Source: Lentisphaerota bacterium
Lineage (GTDB): Bacteria > Verrucomicrobiota > Kiritimatiellia > UBA8416 > VGWJ01
DNA length: 38,882 nucleotides
Assembly (NCBI GenBank): GCA_016873635.1
Contig: VGWJ01000027.1
Span: 1-38,882 of the forward strand
Direction: 5' to 3'
The notes below the pieces were generated by a model that saw only the letters and a list, made by a program, of their open reading frames with translations, was not told the DNA's origin and did not search any database. Position 1 is the first letter of the stretch. The number at the start of each line of letters is the position of its first letter. Made by a program: the position numbers and the translations under genes. Below are positions 24,471 to 33,084 of the stretch, in pieces.

Positions 24471-25919
24471 ATGAGCCGTATTGACGGACAGAGGCGCAAG
24501 CCGGCCCGCGCGCGGCGGGCGCTGCCGCGCGAGTACGCCGTGGCCGACCTCGCCGAGGCCGCCTTCGGGCGCAGGGAGATCGAACTGGCGGAACACGAGA
24601 TGCCCGGCCTGATGGAGCTGAGGCGGAAACACGGCGCGGCGCAGCCCCTGAAGGGCGCCCGCGTGAGCGGGTCGCTGCACATGACGGTGCAGACCGCGGT
24701 GCTCATCGAGACGCTCAAGGCGCTGGGCGCCGAGGTCCGCTGGGCAAGCTGCAATATCTTCTCCACGCAGGACCATGCCGCCGCGGCCGTCGTCGCGGCG
24801 GGCACGCCGGTCTTCGCCAGGAAAGGCGAAACGCTCGAGGAATACTGGGAGTACACCGATCGCATGCTGGACTGGGGGCGGGGACGGGGGCCCAGCCTGA
24901 TCGTGGACGACGGCGGCGACGCCACGCTTTTCGTGCACATGGGCTACCGCGCCGAGGAAGACCCGGCCCTGCTCAAACGCCGGCCGGCCAACGAGGAGGA
25001 AGGCGTCGTGCTGGCCCAGCTGCGCAGGGCCCTGCGGCGCGATCCGGGGCGTTTTCACCGCATCGTCCCGCATATCCGCGGCGTGTCGGAGGAGACGACC
25101 ACCGGCGTGCGGCGGCTCTGCCGGATGCACGCCCGCGGCGAGCTGCTCTTTCCGGCCTTCAACGTCAACGACGCCGTGACCAAGTCCAAGTTCGACAACC
25201 TTTACGGCTGCCGCCACTCCGTAATCGACGGAATCTGCCGCGCGACGGACCTGATGATCGCCGGCAAGGTGGCCGTGGTGGCCGGCTACGGCGACGTGGG
25301 CAAGGGCTGCTGCCAGGCGCTCAAGGGCCAGGGCGCGCGGGTGATCGTCACCGAGATCGACCCCATTTGCGCGCTGCAGGCCTCCATGGAGGGCTACGCC
25401 GTCATGCCCATGGACGAGGCCTGCCGGATCGGCGACATCTTCGTCACGGCGACCGGCTGCTGCGACGTGATCACCGAGCGCCATATGCGCCGCATGAAAG
25501 ACATGGCCGTGGTCTGCAACATCGGCCACTTCGACAGCGAGATCCAGGTGTCCCGGCTGGCGAAGTACCGCTGGACCCCGATCAAGCCGCAGGTGGACCG
25601 CGTGTTCTTCCCCGACGGCCGCAGCATCATCCTGCTGGCCCGGGGGCGGCTGGTCAACCTGGGCTGCGCCACGGGGCATCCCAGCTTCGTGATGTCCAAC
25701 AGTTTCACGTGCCAGGTCCTCGCCCAGCTCGACCTTTACGCGAACGGCGCGCAACGCCCCGTCGGCGTGTACGTCCTGCCGCAGAAACTCGACGAGCAGG
25801 TGGCGCGGACGCACTTGCGCAAACTGGGCGTCACGCTCGACCGGCTGACCGCCGCGCAGGCCGCCTACCTGGGCGTGGAGCGCGATGGCCCGTTCAAGAC
25901 GCCGACGTATCGCTACTGA
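24471..25919 (+). CDS. ahcY: S-adenosylhomocysteine hydrolase
   Basis: Splits S-adenosylhomocysteine into adenosine and homocysteine with bound NAD+. The 482-aa length is the long bacterial form with an insert in the substrate domain. Landmarks are [32 protein letters not shown], the [10 protein letters not shown] lysine region, the NAD-binding [11 protein letters not shown] and TGCCDVI. The C-terminus ends [10 protein letters not shown], keeping the Lys and Tyr of the usual GPFKPDHYRY with different residues between. A basic stretch of about 12 residues precedes the homologous start. GGAGAAAC precedes the ATG. Confidence 0.96.
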   Translation: MSRIDGQRRKPARARRALPREYAVADLAEAAFGRREIELAEHEMPGLMELRRKHGAAQPLKGARVSGSLHMTVQTAVLIETLKALGAEVRWASCNIFSTQDHAAAAVVAAGTPVFARKGETLEEYWEYTDRMLDWGRGRGPSLIVDDGGDATLFVHMGYRAEEDPALLKRRPANEEEGVVLAQLRRALRRDPGRFHRIVPHIRGVSEETTTGVRRLCRMHARGELLFPAFNVNDAVTKSKFDNLYGCRHSVIDGICRATDLMIAGKVAVVAGYGDVGKGCCQALKGQGARVIVTEIDPICALQASMEGYAVMPMDEACRIGDIFVTATGCCDVITERHMRRMKDMAVVCNIGHFDSEIQVSRLAKYRWTPIKPQVDRVFFPDGRSIILLARGRLVNLGCATGHPSFVMSNSFTCQVLAQLDLYANGAQRPVGVYVLPQKLDEQVARTHLRKLGVTLDRLTAAQAAYLGVERDGPFKTPTYRY

Positions 25920-25975
25920 GCCGTCGCGTCGAGCCTGTCGAAAGAGCCGAGAAGCTCCTGACACGCGCGAGGGGA

Positions 25976-26818
25976 ATGAGAAGCCCGGACCGAACCAGCC
26001 GCAGCCCCGGGGGGCGCACGGCAGGCGCCGCGGCCCTGTGCCTGGCCCTGTGCCTGGCGCTGTGCCCCGCGCTTTGCACGGGCGCGCCGTCAGGCGCTTC
26101 CGCCGGCGAAACCGGCTTCCCGGTGGGCGAGACGCTGCGCTACAGGCTGCGCTGGGGCCTGATCCCGGTGGGCGAAGGCACGCTCAGCACGCGCTGGATC
26201 GAGCGCGACGGGCGGCGCCTGGTAGCCATCCGCGCCACCGCCCGCACCACCGCCGTCGTAGCCGCGATCTACCCCGTGAACGACATGATCGAGAGCATCG
26301 TGGATCCGGAAACGATGCTGCCGCTGAGCTGCGCCCAGGACCTGGACCAGGGCTGGGAGCGGGAGAAGGACGTGGTCGTCTTCGATCACGCGGCGGGCAA
26401 GGCCCGCTGGCGCTGCCTGCTCAGCGGCGAGACGATGGAGCTGGACATCGCGCCGGATACGCGCGACGCCCTTTCGCTGATGTACGAGATGCGGCGGCGG
26501 GGCATGGCGCCCGGGGAGTCGGCCTCCTTCCGCGTCCTGGTGGACAACAAGCTCTACGACCTGCACGTCACGGCCTACGACCTGGAACAGGTCGCCCTGC
26601 CCGGCTACGGGACGCGGCCGTGCCTGCGAGTCGAGCCGCTGGCGAAGTTCGGGCAGATCTTCATACGGAAGGGGCGGATGCACTTCTGGTTCTCGAGCGA
26701 CCGGCGGCGCGTCTGCGCGCGCATCGAGGGGCACATACCGCTCGTGAGCGTGAACGCCGTCCTGACGGGCGTGGAAGGGCCGGGCGACGACTCGTGGGTG
26801 CGCGCGCCGGGACGGTGA
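25976..26818 (+). CDS. DUF3108 family periplasmic protein
   Basis: A 280-aa secreted protein: a basic N-terminus, a hydrophobic signal at about 19-37 (ALCLALCLALCPALCTGA) built from a DNA repeat, then a beta-rich DUF3108 domain with the diagnostic start FPVGETLRYRLRWGLIPVGEG, and the segments MIESIVDPETMLPL and ALSLMYEMRRR. The family is uncharacterised biochemically; in many genomes it lies near envelope genes. GAGGGGA precedes ATG 25976. The LptF/G permease starts 15 bases after the stop, so an outer-membrane or LPS-related role is an inference from position. Confidence 0.88.
   Translation: MRSPDRTSRSPGGRTAGAAALCLALCLALCPALCTGAPSGASAGETGFPVGETLRYRLRWGLIPVGEGTLSTRWIERDGRRLVAIRATARTTAVVAAIYPVNDMIESIVDPETMLPLSCAQDLDQGWEREKDVVVFDHAAGKARWRCLLSGETMELDIAPDTRDALSLMYEMRRRGMAPGESASFRVLVDNKLYDLHVTAYDLEQVALPGYGTRPCLRVEPLAKFGQIFIRKGRMHFWFSSDRRRVCARIEGHIPLVSVNAVLTGVEGPGDDSWVRAPGR
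26036..26077 (+). repeat. 12-base tandem repeat inside a signal peptide
   Basis: CTGTGCCTGGCC, CTGTGCCTGGCG and CTGTGCCCCGCG follow directly, then CTTTGC, about 3.5 copies. Each unit encodes the four-residue word Leu-Cys-Leu/Pro-Ala in the hydrophobic core of the DUF3108 signal peptide. Units are whole codons, so slippage would change signal length without shifting frame. Confidence 0.85.
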
Positions 26819-26833
26819 CGGATTCTGCCGCCT

Positions 26834-27928
26834 ATGCGCACGATTGACAGGTATGTCCTTGGCGCCTACGTGACCAGCTTCGCGGCCACGCTGGTGATCT
26901 TCACGTTCATCCTGTCCATCGGCGCGATTTTCGAGATCGTCGCCCTGCTGGCGCGCGGCGTGCCCTGGAAGCCGATCCTGCTGATCCTGCTGTGGGGCTT
27001 TCCCAGCGCGCTGACGTTTTCCATTCCCATGAGCGCGCTCACCGCCGCCCTGCTGGTCTTCGGCCGCATGGCGGCCGACGGCGAGATCCTCGCCATGCGC
27101 GCCTGCGGCATACGCCTCTGGCGCGTCATGCGGCTCCCGCTGCTGGTCGCCGGACTGCTGGCGGCGGTGTGCCTGTATATCAACGACACGCTCTCGCCCC
27201 TGAGCCACCACGCCTGCCGGAGCCTGATCACTTCCCTGGGCGCCCGCGCGCCCGTTGATCTTCTGGAAGAAGGCCGCTTCGTGGACGATTTCAAGAACCT
27301 CTCGATCTACATCGGCAAAAAGAAGGGCGACCGGATCTACAACGTGCGCATCTACGACACGCGCCGCGGCGCGAAGCGCGAGATTCACGCCGCCTCCGGC
27401 CACGTGACCTCCGGCCCGGACGGCGACGACCTGGTCGCGGAGCTGTTCGATGTCAGCGTGGACCCCTTCTCGGAAAACGCGCCGGGGCCGGGCTACATGG
27501 GACGCACCGTGATACGGATCCCCAACGTGATCCAGCAGCGCAAGTACCGCGTCACCAGGCAGGACCTTTCCCTGGACGGCCTGCTGGAAGGCATCTTCAA
27601 CGCCCCCGCCAGGTATCCGTGGATGTCCGCGGACGATCTGGCGGCGGAACGCATGGCCTACGCCGTGGAGATCAACAAGCGCCTGTGTCTCGCCCTGGCC
27701 TGTTTCTCGTTCGTGCTCCTCGGAATACCGCTCGGCGTGCGGGCCCACCGGCGGCAGTCCAGCGTGGGCGTGGCGATCAGCCTGTTTCTCGTCTTCAACT
27801 TCTATCTGTTCGTGATCGCGGCCGAGGCCGTGGCCCGCAAGCCGCTCCTGCGGCCCGACCTGATCGTGTGGTGCCCGGTGGCCATTTCGCTGCTGCTCGG
27901 CTGGCGCCTGGTGGCGCGCTCGAACTGA
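26834..27928 (+). CDS. lptF/lptG: LPS export permease, LptF/LptG (YjgP/YjgQ) family
   Basis: Membrane partner of LptB. The 364-aa protein has three N-terminal helices (about 12-35, 50-78 and 100-118), a periplasmic beta domain (about 130-270) and three C-terminal helices (about 283-300, 312-332 and 338-358), the family topology. IDRYVLGAYVTSF at the start and CFSFVLLGIPLGVRAHRRQSS (core LLGIPLGVRAHR) are diagnostic. Only one permease is present here, so the other half of the LptFG pair must lie elsewhere; which of the two this is cannot be decided. No clear ribosome site stands out. Confidence 0.93.
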   Translation: MRTIDRYVLGAYVTSFAATLVIFTFILSIGAIFEIVALLARGVPWKPILLILLWGFPSALTFSIPMSALTAALLVFGRMAADGEILAMRACGIRLWRVMRLPLLVAGLLAAVCLYINDTLSPLSHHACRSLITSLGARAPVDLLEEGRFVDDFKNLSIYIGKKKGDRIYNVRIYDTRRGAKREIHAASGHVTSGPDGDDLVAELFDVSVDPFSENAPGPGYMGRTVIRIPNVIQQRKYRVTRQDLSLDGLLEGIFNAPARYPWMSADDLAAERMAYAVEINKRLCLALACFSFVLLGIPLGVRAHRRQSSVGVAISLFLVFNFYLFVIAAEAVARKPLLRPDLIVWCPVAISLLLGWRLVARSN

Positions 27929-28029
27929 ATGGCGTGATGGGTCCGTCACGCGGTGGAGACACGCCGGTAGAAGGGCGCGGCGTGCCGCCTTCGCCCGGAG
28001 GCTCCGGCGCGCCAAGCCGGCCGCGCCGC

Positions 28030-28050
28030 GGCGGACCGGAACGGTCCGCC
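28030..28050 (+). repeat. GC-rich perfect palindrome in the lptF/G-fabZ gap
   Basis: A 9-bp stem GGCGGACCG / CGGTCCGCC with a GAA loop. No T run follows, so it is not a standard intrinsic terminator. The 230-base intergenic region around it (27929-28158) shows no gene; a weak promoter-like TTTCCA-17-CTAAAT at 28101-28129 lies before fabZ. It may be a dispersed palindromic element or a transcript-end stabiliser. Confidence 0.55.
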
Positions 28051-28158
28051 CTACCTCGCCTCACCGCGTGACGACGGGTTTCGAACGGCCGGGTTTTCGG
28101 TTTCCACCCCGCCCCGTTCTGTGCTAAATGGTGGCCTACAAAGAGGGAGACAACCGCC

Positions 28159-28605
28159 ATGCCGGACCTGAAGATCGAGGAAATCCTGGGCGTCATGCCG
28201 CACCGCTACCCGTTCATCCTCGTCGATCGCATCATCGAGTGCGACGACAGGGAGCGGATCGTGGGCATCAAGAACGTCACGATCAACGAGCCCTTCTTCC
28301 AGGGCCACTTTCCCGGCGTGCCCGTGATGCCGGGCGTGCTGCAGCTCGAGGCCATGGCGCAGACCGGCGGCATCCTGCTGGCGCGCATGGCGTCCGCCGC
28401 CGGACAGGTGCCGTACCTGATGGCCATGGACAAGGTCAAGTTCCGCCGCGTGGTGCGCCCCGGCGACCAGCTGCGGATCGAGGCGAAGATCCTCAATATC
28501 AGGTCGCGCACCGCCAAGTTCGAGGCCCGGGCCACGGTGGAAGGCGCCGTTGCCTCGCAGGCCGAGATGATGTGCATGCTCACGGAGCAGAAGGCCGGCG
28601 CATGA
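28159..28605 (+). CDS. fabZ: 3-hydroxyacyl-[acyl-carrier-protein] dehydratase FabZ
   Basis: Dehydrates 3-hydroxyacyl-ACP in fatty acid elongation, competing with LpxA for the same substrate. The 148-aa hot-dog protein has MPHRYPFILVDRI at the start, catalytic His50 in GHFPGVPVMPGV and Glu64 in QLEAMAQ. It is a stand-alone FabZ, not fused to LpxC as in some phyla. AAAGAGGGAGA precedes the ATG. Its stop overlaps the lpxA start (ATGA), as in the classic fabZ-lpxA pair. Confidence 0.96.
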   Translation: MPDLKIEEILGVMPHRYPFILVDRIIECDDRERIVGIKNVTINEPFFQGHFPGVPVMPGVLQLEAMAQTGGILLARMASAAGQVPYLMAMDKVKFRRVVRPGDQLRIEAKILNIRSRTAKFEARATVEGAVASQAEMMCMLTEQKAGA

Positions 28606-29375
28606 GCACGATTCATCCCACGGCGGTGGTGGACGGGGCGGCGGAGCTGGGGGCGGACGTGGCGATCGGGCCCTGCAGCGTGATCGGCCCGCGCGTGCGG
28701 CTGGGCGACGGCACGGAGGTCATGGCCCACGCCGTCATCGACGGCCGCACCACGCTCGGCGCGGGCTGCCGCGTCTTTCCCTTTGCCGCCATCGGCCTGC
28801 AGTGCCAGGATCTGAAGTTCAAGGGCGAAGAGGCGTCGGTGGAAATCGGCGACCGGACGGTCCTGCGGGAGTATGTGACGGTGAACGCCGGAACCGAAGA
28901 GGAACGGGTCACGCGCATCGGCAGCGACACGTTCCTGATGGCCTACTCCCACGTCGCGCACGGCTGCAATGTCGGAAACCGCGTGATCATGGCCAACGCC
29001 ACCATGCTGGGCGGGCTGGTGACGATCGAAGACCGGGCGGTTGTCAGCGCGCTGGTCGGCATACACCAGTACACGCGCGTGGGCACGATGTGCATGGTGG
29101 GCGGCCTCTCGCGCATCTCCCAGGATTGCCCGCCCTACATGATGGTCGTGGGCAGCCCGCCGGCCGTGCACGGCCTCAACGCGGTGGGGCTCAAGCGGAA
29201 CAACGTGGACGAGAAGGCGCGCCGGGCGCTGAAGGAGGCCTATCGCATCCTGTACCGCGAAGGGCTGGCGGTTCCCGACGCGCTGGCGCGAATCCGCGCG
29301 GAACTGGAGCCCTGCGCGGAGCTGGAGCACCTGGTGGAGTTCGTCGCATCGTCCGAGCGGGGCATCACGCGATGA
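28602..29375 (+). CDS. lpxA: UDP-N-acetylglucosamine O-acyltransferase LpxA
   Basis: First committed acylation of lipid A synthesis. The 257-aa protein is a left-handed beta helix with hexapeptide repeats from the start (IHPTAVVDGAAELGADVAIGP pattern; key words VAIGPCSVIGP). The catalytic base is His120 in SHVAHGCNVGN (His125 in E. coli), and the helical C-terminus is of family type. GIHQYTRVGTMCMVGGLSRI lies in the chain-length ruler region, but the acyl length cannot be read with certainty. Its stop overlaps the gspD start. Confidence 0.96.
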   Translation: MSTIHPTAVVDGAAELGADVAIGPCSVIGPRVRLGDGTEVMAHAVIDGRTTLGAGCRVFPFAAIGLQCQDLKFKGEEASVEIGDRTVLREYVTVNAGTEEERVTRIGSDTFLMAYSHVAHGCNVGNRVIMANATMLGGLVTIEDRAVVSALVGIHQYTRVGTMCMVGGLSRISQDCPPYMMVVGSPPAVHGLNAVGLKRNNVDEKARRALKEAYRILYREGLAVPDALARIRAELEPCAELEHLVEFVASSERGITR

Positions 29376-31432
29376 AAAAAGCCCGGCTTTTCAGGCCGCT
29401 TCCAACGTGCCGCGGGCCGGCGTCGGCCGCGCTCGCGCTGCTTCTGCTGTCGGCGGCCGGTCCGTCCGCCCAGGAGGCCCCCTCCCTGTTTCCGGCGGCG
29501 GGCGGCGCGCCCGAGCCGGAAGGCTACATCAATTTCAGCTTCGACCAGGTCGACGTGCGCGCCTTCGTCAAGCTGGTGGGCGACATCACGGGCCGGGAAT
29601 TCATCGTGTCCGACGGCGTGGAGGGGCGCGTGACCGTCGTGGCGCCGCGCATCCGTCGGCAGGACGCCTACCCGATCTTCGTGTCCATCCTGGAATCCAT
29701 CGGCTGTTCGGTGATCGAAGGCGAGAAGGTCTCCCGGGTCGTGGCGCTCGGGCCGCGGCCCACGCCGCCGGCGCCGGTGTACGGGGCCGGCGAAGCCGTG
29801 CCCGAGCGCGGCGTGATCACGCGCATCATCCGGCTGGAGCACGTCAGCGCCCAGGAACTGCGCAAGGCGGTCGAGTCCAAGGCGGGCGCGGGCGCCGTGT
29901 CGGCCGTGGAAGAGACCAATCACCTCATCGTCACCGACACGGCGGAGGGCGTGCGCCGCATCGAAAAGATCGTGGCCGAGATCGACAAGCCGGGGCTGGC
30001 CAAGGTCACGGAGGTCGTGCCCCTGCGCTTCGCCAGCGCCGAGGACCTGGCGCGGCAACTGAGCATGGCCATGGCCGAAACGGAAAGCCGCGCCGAAGCG
30101 CTGCGGCAGCGCCTGCCCGCCGTGGGCGCCGCGGGCCCCGGCGCGCCCGGCCTGACCATCGTGGCCGCGCCGCACTCGAACAGCCTGATCCTGGTGGGCC
30201 CCCAGGCGCGCATAACGGAGATCAAGGCCATCATCGCCAAGATGGACGTGGACTCGCAGGCGGGCATGGGACGCCTCAACGCCATATTCCTCAAGTACAT
30301 CTCCGCCGAAGAGGCCGCCCGGAGCATCAACGGGCTGCTGGAAAAGTCCGCGGGCAAGGCGCCGCAGACCGAGGCCGCCCGGCGCATCGCCATCGAAGCC
30401 AGCGTGGCCAACAACGCGCTGCTCGTGGACGCCGCGCCGAGCGATCTTGAGGTCGTCAGGAAGCTGGTGGACCAGCTTGACCAGCCGCGCGAGCAGGTGC
30501 TCATCGAAGTGCTCATCGCGGAGGTCAGCCTCGACGATTCCCTGGACCTGGGCGTGGAGATGGCGGCCCTGGGCATGCCCGGCCCGGCCGGCACCGTCAT
30601 CAGCGGCGGGAGCCGCCTGGACGAGGGCACGGAGAGCCTCCTGACGCGCATCCAGAACGGCATCATGCCGCGCGGGCTGACCATCGGCGTCGCGCGGGGC
30701 GATGCGTCCGCCCCCGGGACGGTGGCGGCGGGCGCCGCGGCAGCGGCGGCCGCGGGCGGCGGGGGGACGGTCGCCGTCGGCGGCTTCCCGGCGGCGATCA
30801 ACATCGACGCCCTGCGCCGGCACGGCACGTTCAAGATCCTCTCGCAGACTTCGCTGGAAGCGGAGAACAACCTCGAGGCCACGGTCGGCATCGTGAACGA
30901 AATACCGATCCTCAAGTCCACGATCCAGGGCGGATCGGGCACGGCCCGCGATATCGTGCAGAACATCGAGCGCATGGACGTGGGCATCAAGCTCAAGATC
31001 ACGCCGCACGTCATCGAGGGCGGCGAAGTCCGCATGACGCTGAATCCGACCATCGAGGCGGTCATCGACCAGGGCCCGGCGGGAACGCAGTTCGCGCCCA
31101 CCATCGCCAAGCGGCAGGTCAGCACCACGGTCACCGTGCCCGACGGCGCCACGATCGTGATCGCCGGCCTCACGCGCGAGGATCGCACCCGGGTGCGGCG
31201 GCGCGTCCCGCTGCTCGGGTCGGTTCCCCTCGTCGGCCTTCTGTTCCGGCGCGACGCGGAGACCCTGGAAAAGACGAACATGCTGATCTTCGTGACGCCG
31301 CGCGTGGTCACGCGGGCCGCGGACGCCGCCCGCGCCGCGCGCGACCTGCAGGACAGGACCGGCCTGACGCCGGAAGGGCCGGCGCCGGTATCCGGCGCCG
31401 AACTGCGCCGGCGCCTGGGCCGCCAGCCATGA
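29372..31432 (+). CDS. gspD: type II secretion secretin GspD/PulD family
   Basis: Forms the outer-membrane secretion channel. The 686-aa protein has a signal peptide (about 1-33, SAALALLLLSAAGPSAQ), the N0 domain starting FSFDQVDVRAFVKLVGDITGR (core DVRAFVKLVGDITG), N1-N3 modules with IIRLEHVSAQEL, VPLRFASAEDLA and IFLKYISAEEAA, and the secretin domain from about 440 to 650. VPLLGSVPLVGLLFR is the secretin signature. A Gly/Ala-rich low-complexity loop (about 450-470) precedes the gate region. No lipobox is present, so targeting by a pilotin is unclear. The ATG overlaps the lpxA stop, and gspE overlaps its end. Confidence 0.94.
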   Translation: MKKARLFRPLPTCRGPASAALALLLLSAAGPSAQEAPSLFPAAGGAPEPEGYINFSFDQVDVRAFVKLVGDITGREFIVSDGVEGRVTVVAPRIRRQDAYPIFVSILESIGCSVIEGEKVSRVVALGPRPTPPAPVYGAGEAVPERGVITRIIRLEHVSAQELRKAVESKAGAGAVSAVEETNHLIVTDTAEGVRRIEKIVAEIDKPGLAKVTEVVPLRFASAEDLARQLSMAMAETESRAEALRQRLPAVGAAGPGAPGLTIVAAPHSNSLILVGPQARITEIKAIIAKMDVDSQAGMGRLNAIFLKYISAEEAARSINGLLEKSAGKAPQTEAARRIAIEASVANNALLVDAAPSDLEVVRKLVDQLDQPREQVLIEVLIAEVSLDDSLDLGVEMAALGMPGPAGTVISGGSRLDEGTESLLTRIQNGIMPRGLTIGVARGDASAPGTVAAGAAAAAAAGGGGTVAVGGFPAAINIDALRRHGTFKILSQTSLEAENNLEATVGIVNEIPILKSTIQGGSGTARDIVQNIERMDVGIKLKITPHVIEGGEVRMTLNPTIEAVIDQGPAGTQFAPTIAKRQVSTTVTVPDGATIVIAGLTREDRTRVRRRVPLLGSVPLVGLLFRRDAETLEKTNMLIFVTPRVVTRAADAARAARDLQDRTGLTPEGPAPVSGAELRRRLGRQP

Positions 31433-33084
31433 CCGACACCGAGAGAGCCGCCGACCGGCGCGCGCCTCCGGCGGCCGGGACGGAATCGCCGTCCGACCTT
31501 CCCGGCCTCGCCGCGCGGTACGGCGTGGAGTACCTGGCCGCCGTCGACGAGGCCATCCTCGATCCGTCCCTGGTCGACAGCCTGCCCGTGGAGTGGGCGC
31601 GCGCCAACCTCATGCTGCCCGTGCGCATCGGCGGCGACCTCTGCGTGCTGACTTCCGACCCGTCCCGCGTGAGCGGGCAGGAGTACCTGGCGCTGCTGCT
31701 GGGCGCGCCGCTGCGCCCCGTGCTGGCCCCGCGCGAGGCGGTGCTGCGCAGCATCGAGCAGTGCTACTACCGCCGCGAGAATTCGGCCGAGGCCTTCATC
31801 GAGGAGCTGCCCTCGGAAGTGCGCGCCGCGGCGGAGCGGGGCGGGGCGGCGGACGATCTGCTGCGCGTGGCCGAGAAGGCGCCCGTGACGCAGCTGGTGA
31901 ACCTCATCCTGCTGGAGGCCGTCAAGCAGCGGGCCTCGGACATCCACTTCGAGCCCTTCGAGGACCGGCTGCGCGTGCGCTACCGCATCGACGGCGTGCT
32001 CTACGAGCGCGCCTCGCCGCCCAAGCAGATCGAGGAGCCGCTGGTCTCGCGCCTGAAGGTCATGGCGCACATGGACATCGCGGAGAAGCGGCTGCCGCAG
32101 GACGGCATGACGCGCGTGCGCGTCGGCGAGCGCGAAATCGACATCCGCGTGGCCACCATTCCCGTGGCCGAGGGCGAACGCGTCGTGCTGCGGCTGCTCG
32201 ACCGCGGATCCGCGCTCCTGCCGCTGGCCGCGCTCGGCATGAACGCCGCGGTGCTGGCCGCCTTCGAGGCGCTGCTGCGCGAGAGCAACGGCTTGATCGC
32301 GGTCTGCGGGCCCACCGGCTCCGGCAAGACCACCACGCTGTACGCCGCGCTCGGCCGCCTGGACGAGTCGCGGCGGAACATCCTGACGATCGAGGACCCC
32401 ATCGAATACCGGCTTCCCAACATCGGCCAGATCCAGGTCAAGCCCAAGATCGGGCTGACCTTCGCGACCGGCCTGCGCCATATCCTGCGGCAGGATCCGG
32501 ACATCGTGCTGGTGGGGGAAACGCGGGACGTGGAAACCGCCGAAATCGCGCTGCGCGCGGCGCTCACCGGGCACCTGGTCTTCACGACGCTGCACACCAA
32601 CGACGCGCCCGGCGCCGCGCTGCGACTGATCGACATGGGGGTCGAACCGTACCTGCTGGCGGCCTGCCTGCGCGGCGCGCTGGCGCAGCGCCTGGTCCGG
32701 ACGCTGTGCCAAGCGTGCCGCCGGCCGGTGACGCTCGCGGCCGGCGACGTCGCTTCCCTGGGACCCGCCGGCGCCGGGCTGATCGGCCGCACGGCGTGGG
32801 AGGCCGCGGGCTGCCCCGCCTGCCTCGAAGGCTACCGCGGCCGCACGGGCCTGTTCGAGCTGATGCTGATCGACGCCGGGATGCAGGAAACCATCCGCGG
32901 CGGCAAAATCGGGGTGGGGGACTTGCGCGCCCGCGCCGAGGAGCGCGGCATGCGCGGCCTGCTGGCCGACGGCATCGAGCGCGTTCTGGCGGGCGCGACG
33001 ACGGTCGCGGAAGTCGTGACGGTTGCTTCCGGCGCCGCGGCCGGACCCGCGCGGAGGGGCGAGCGGGAGCATGCAGACCTTTGA
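31429..33084 (+). CDS. gspE: type II secretion/type IV pilus assembly ATPase GspE
   Basis: Cytoplasmic hexameric motor. The 551-aa protein has an N-terminal domain (about 20-110), the ATPase core with Walker A GPTGSGKT at 294-301, the Asp box region TIEDPIEY at 320-327, Walker B in LRQDPDIVLVGETRD at 353-367 and the His box HLVFTTLHTND at 382-392. Two CxxC pairs (C427/C430, C462/C465) form the zinc module typical of GspE and PilB. The start overlaps the gspD stop and the end overlaps gspF. GspE and PilB are similar; the neighbouring GspD-type secretin favours GspE. Confidence 0.95.
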   Translation: MTDTERAADRRAPPAAGTESPSDLPGLAARYGVEYLAAVDEAILDPSLVDSLPVEWARANLMLPVRIGGDLCVLTSDPSRVSGQEYLALLLGAPLRPVLAPREAVLRSIEQCYYRRENSAEAFIEELPSEVRAAAERGGAADDLLRVAEKAPVTQLVNLILLEAVKQRASDIHFEPFEDRLRVRYRIDGVLYERASPPKQIEEPLVSRLKVMAHMDIAEKRLPQDGMTRVRVGEREIDIRVATIPVAEGERVVLRLLDRGSALLPLAALGMNAAVLAAFEALLRESNGLIAVCGPTGSGKTTTLYAALGRLDESRRNILTIEDPIEYRLPNIGQIQVKPKIGLTFATGLRHILRQDPDIVLVGETRDVETAEIALRAALTGHLVFTTLHTNDAPGAALRLIDMGVEPYLLAACLRGALAQRLVRTLCQACRRPVTLAAGDVASLGPAGAGLIGRTAWEAAGCPACLEGYRGRTGLFELMLIDAGMQETIRGGKIGVGDLRARAEERGMRGLLADGIERVLAGATTVAEVVTVASGAAAGPARRGEREHADL

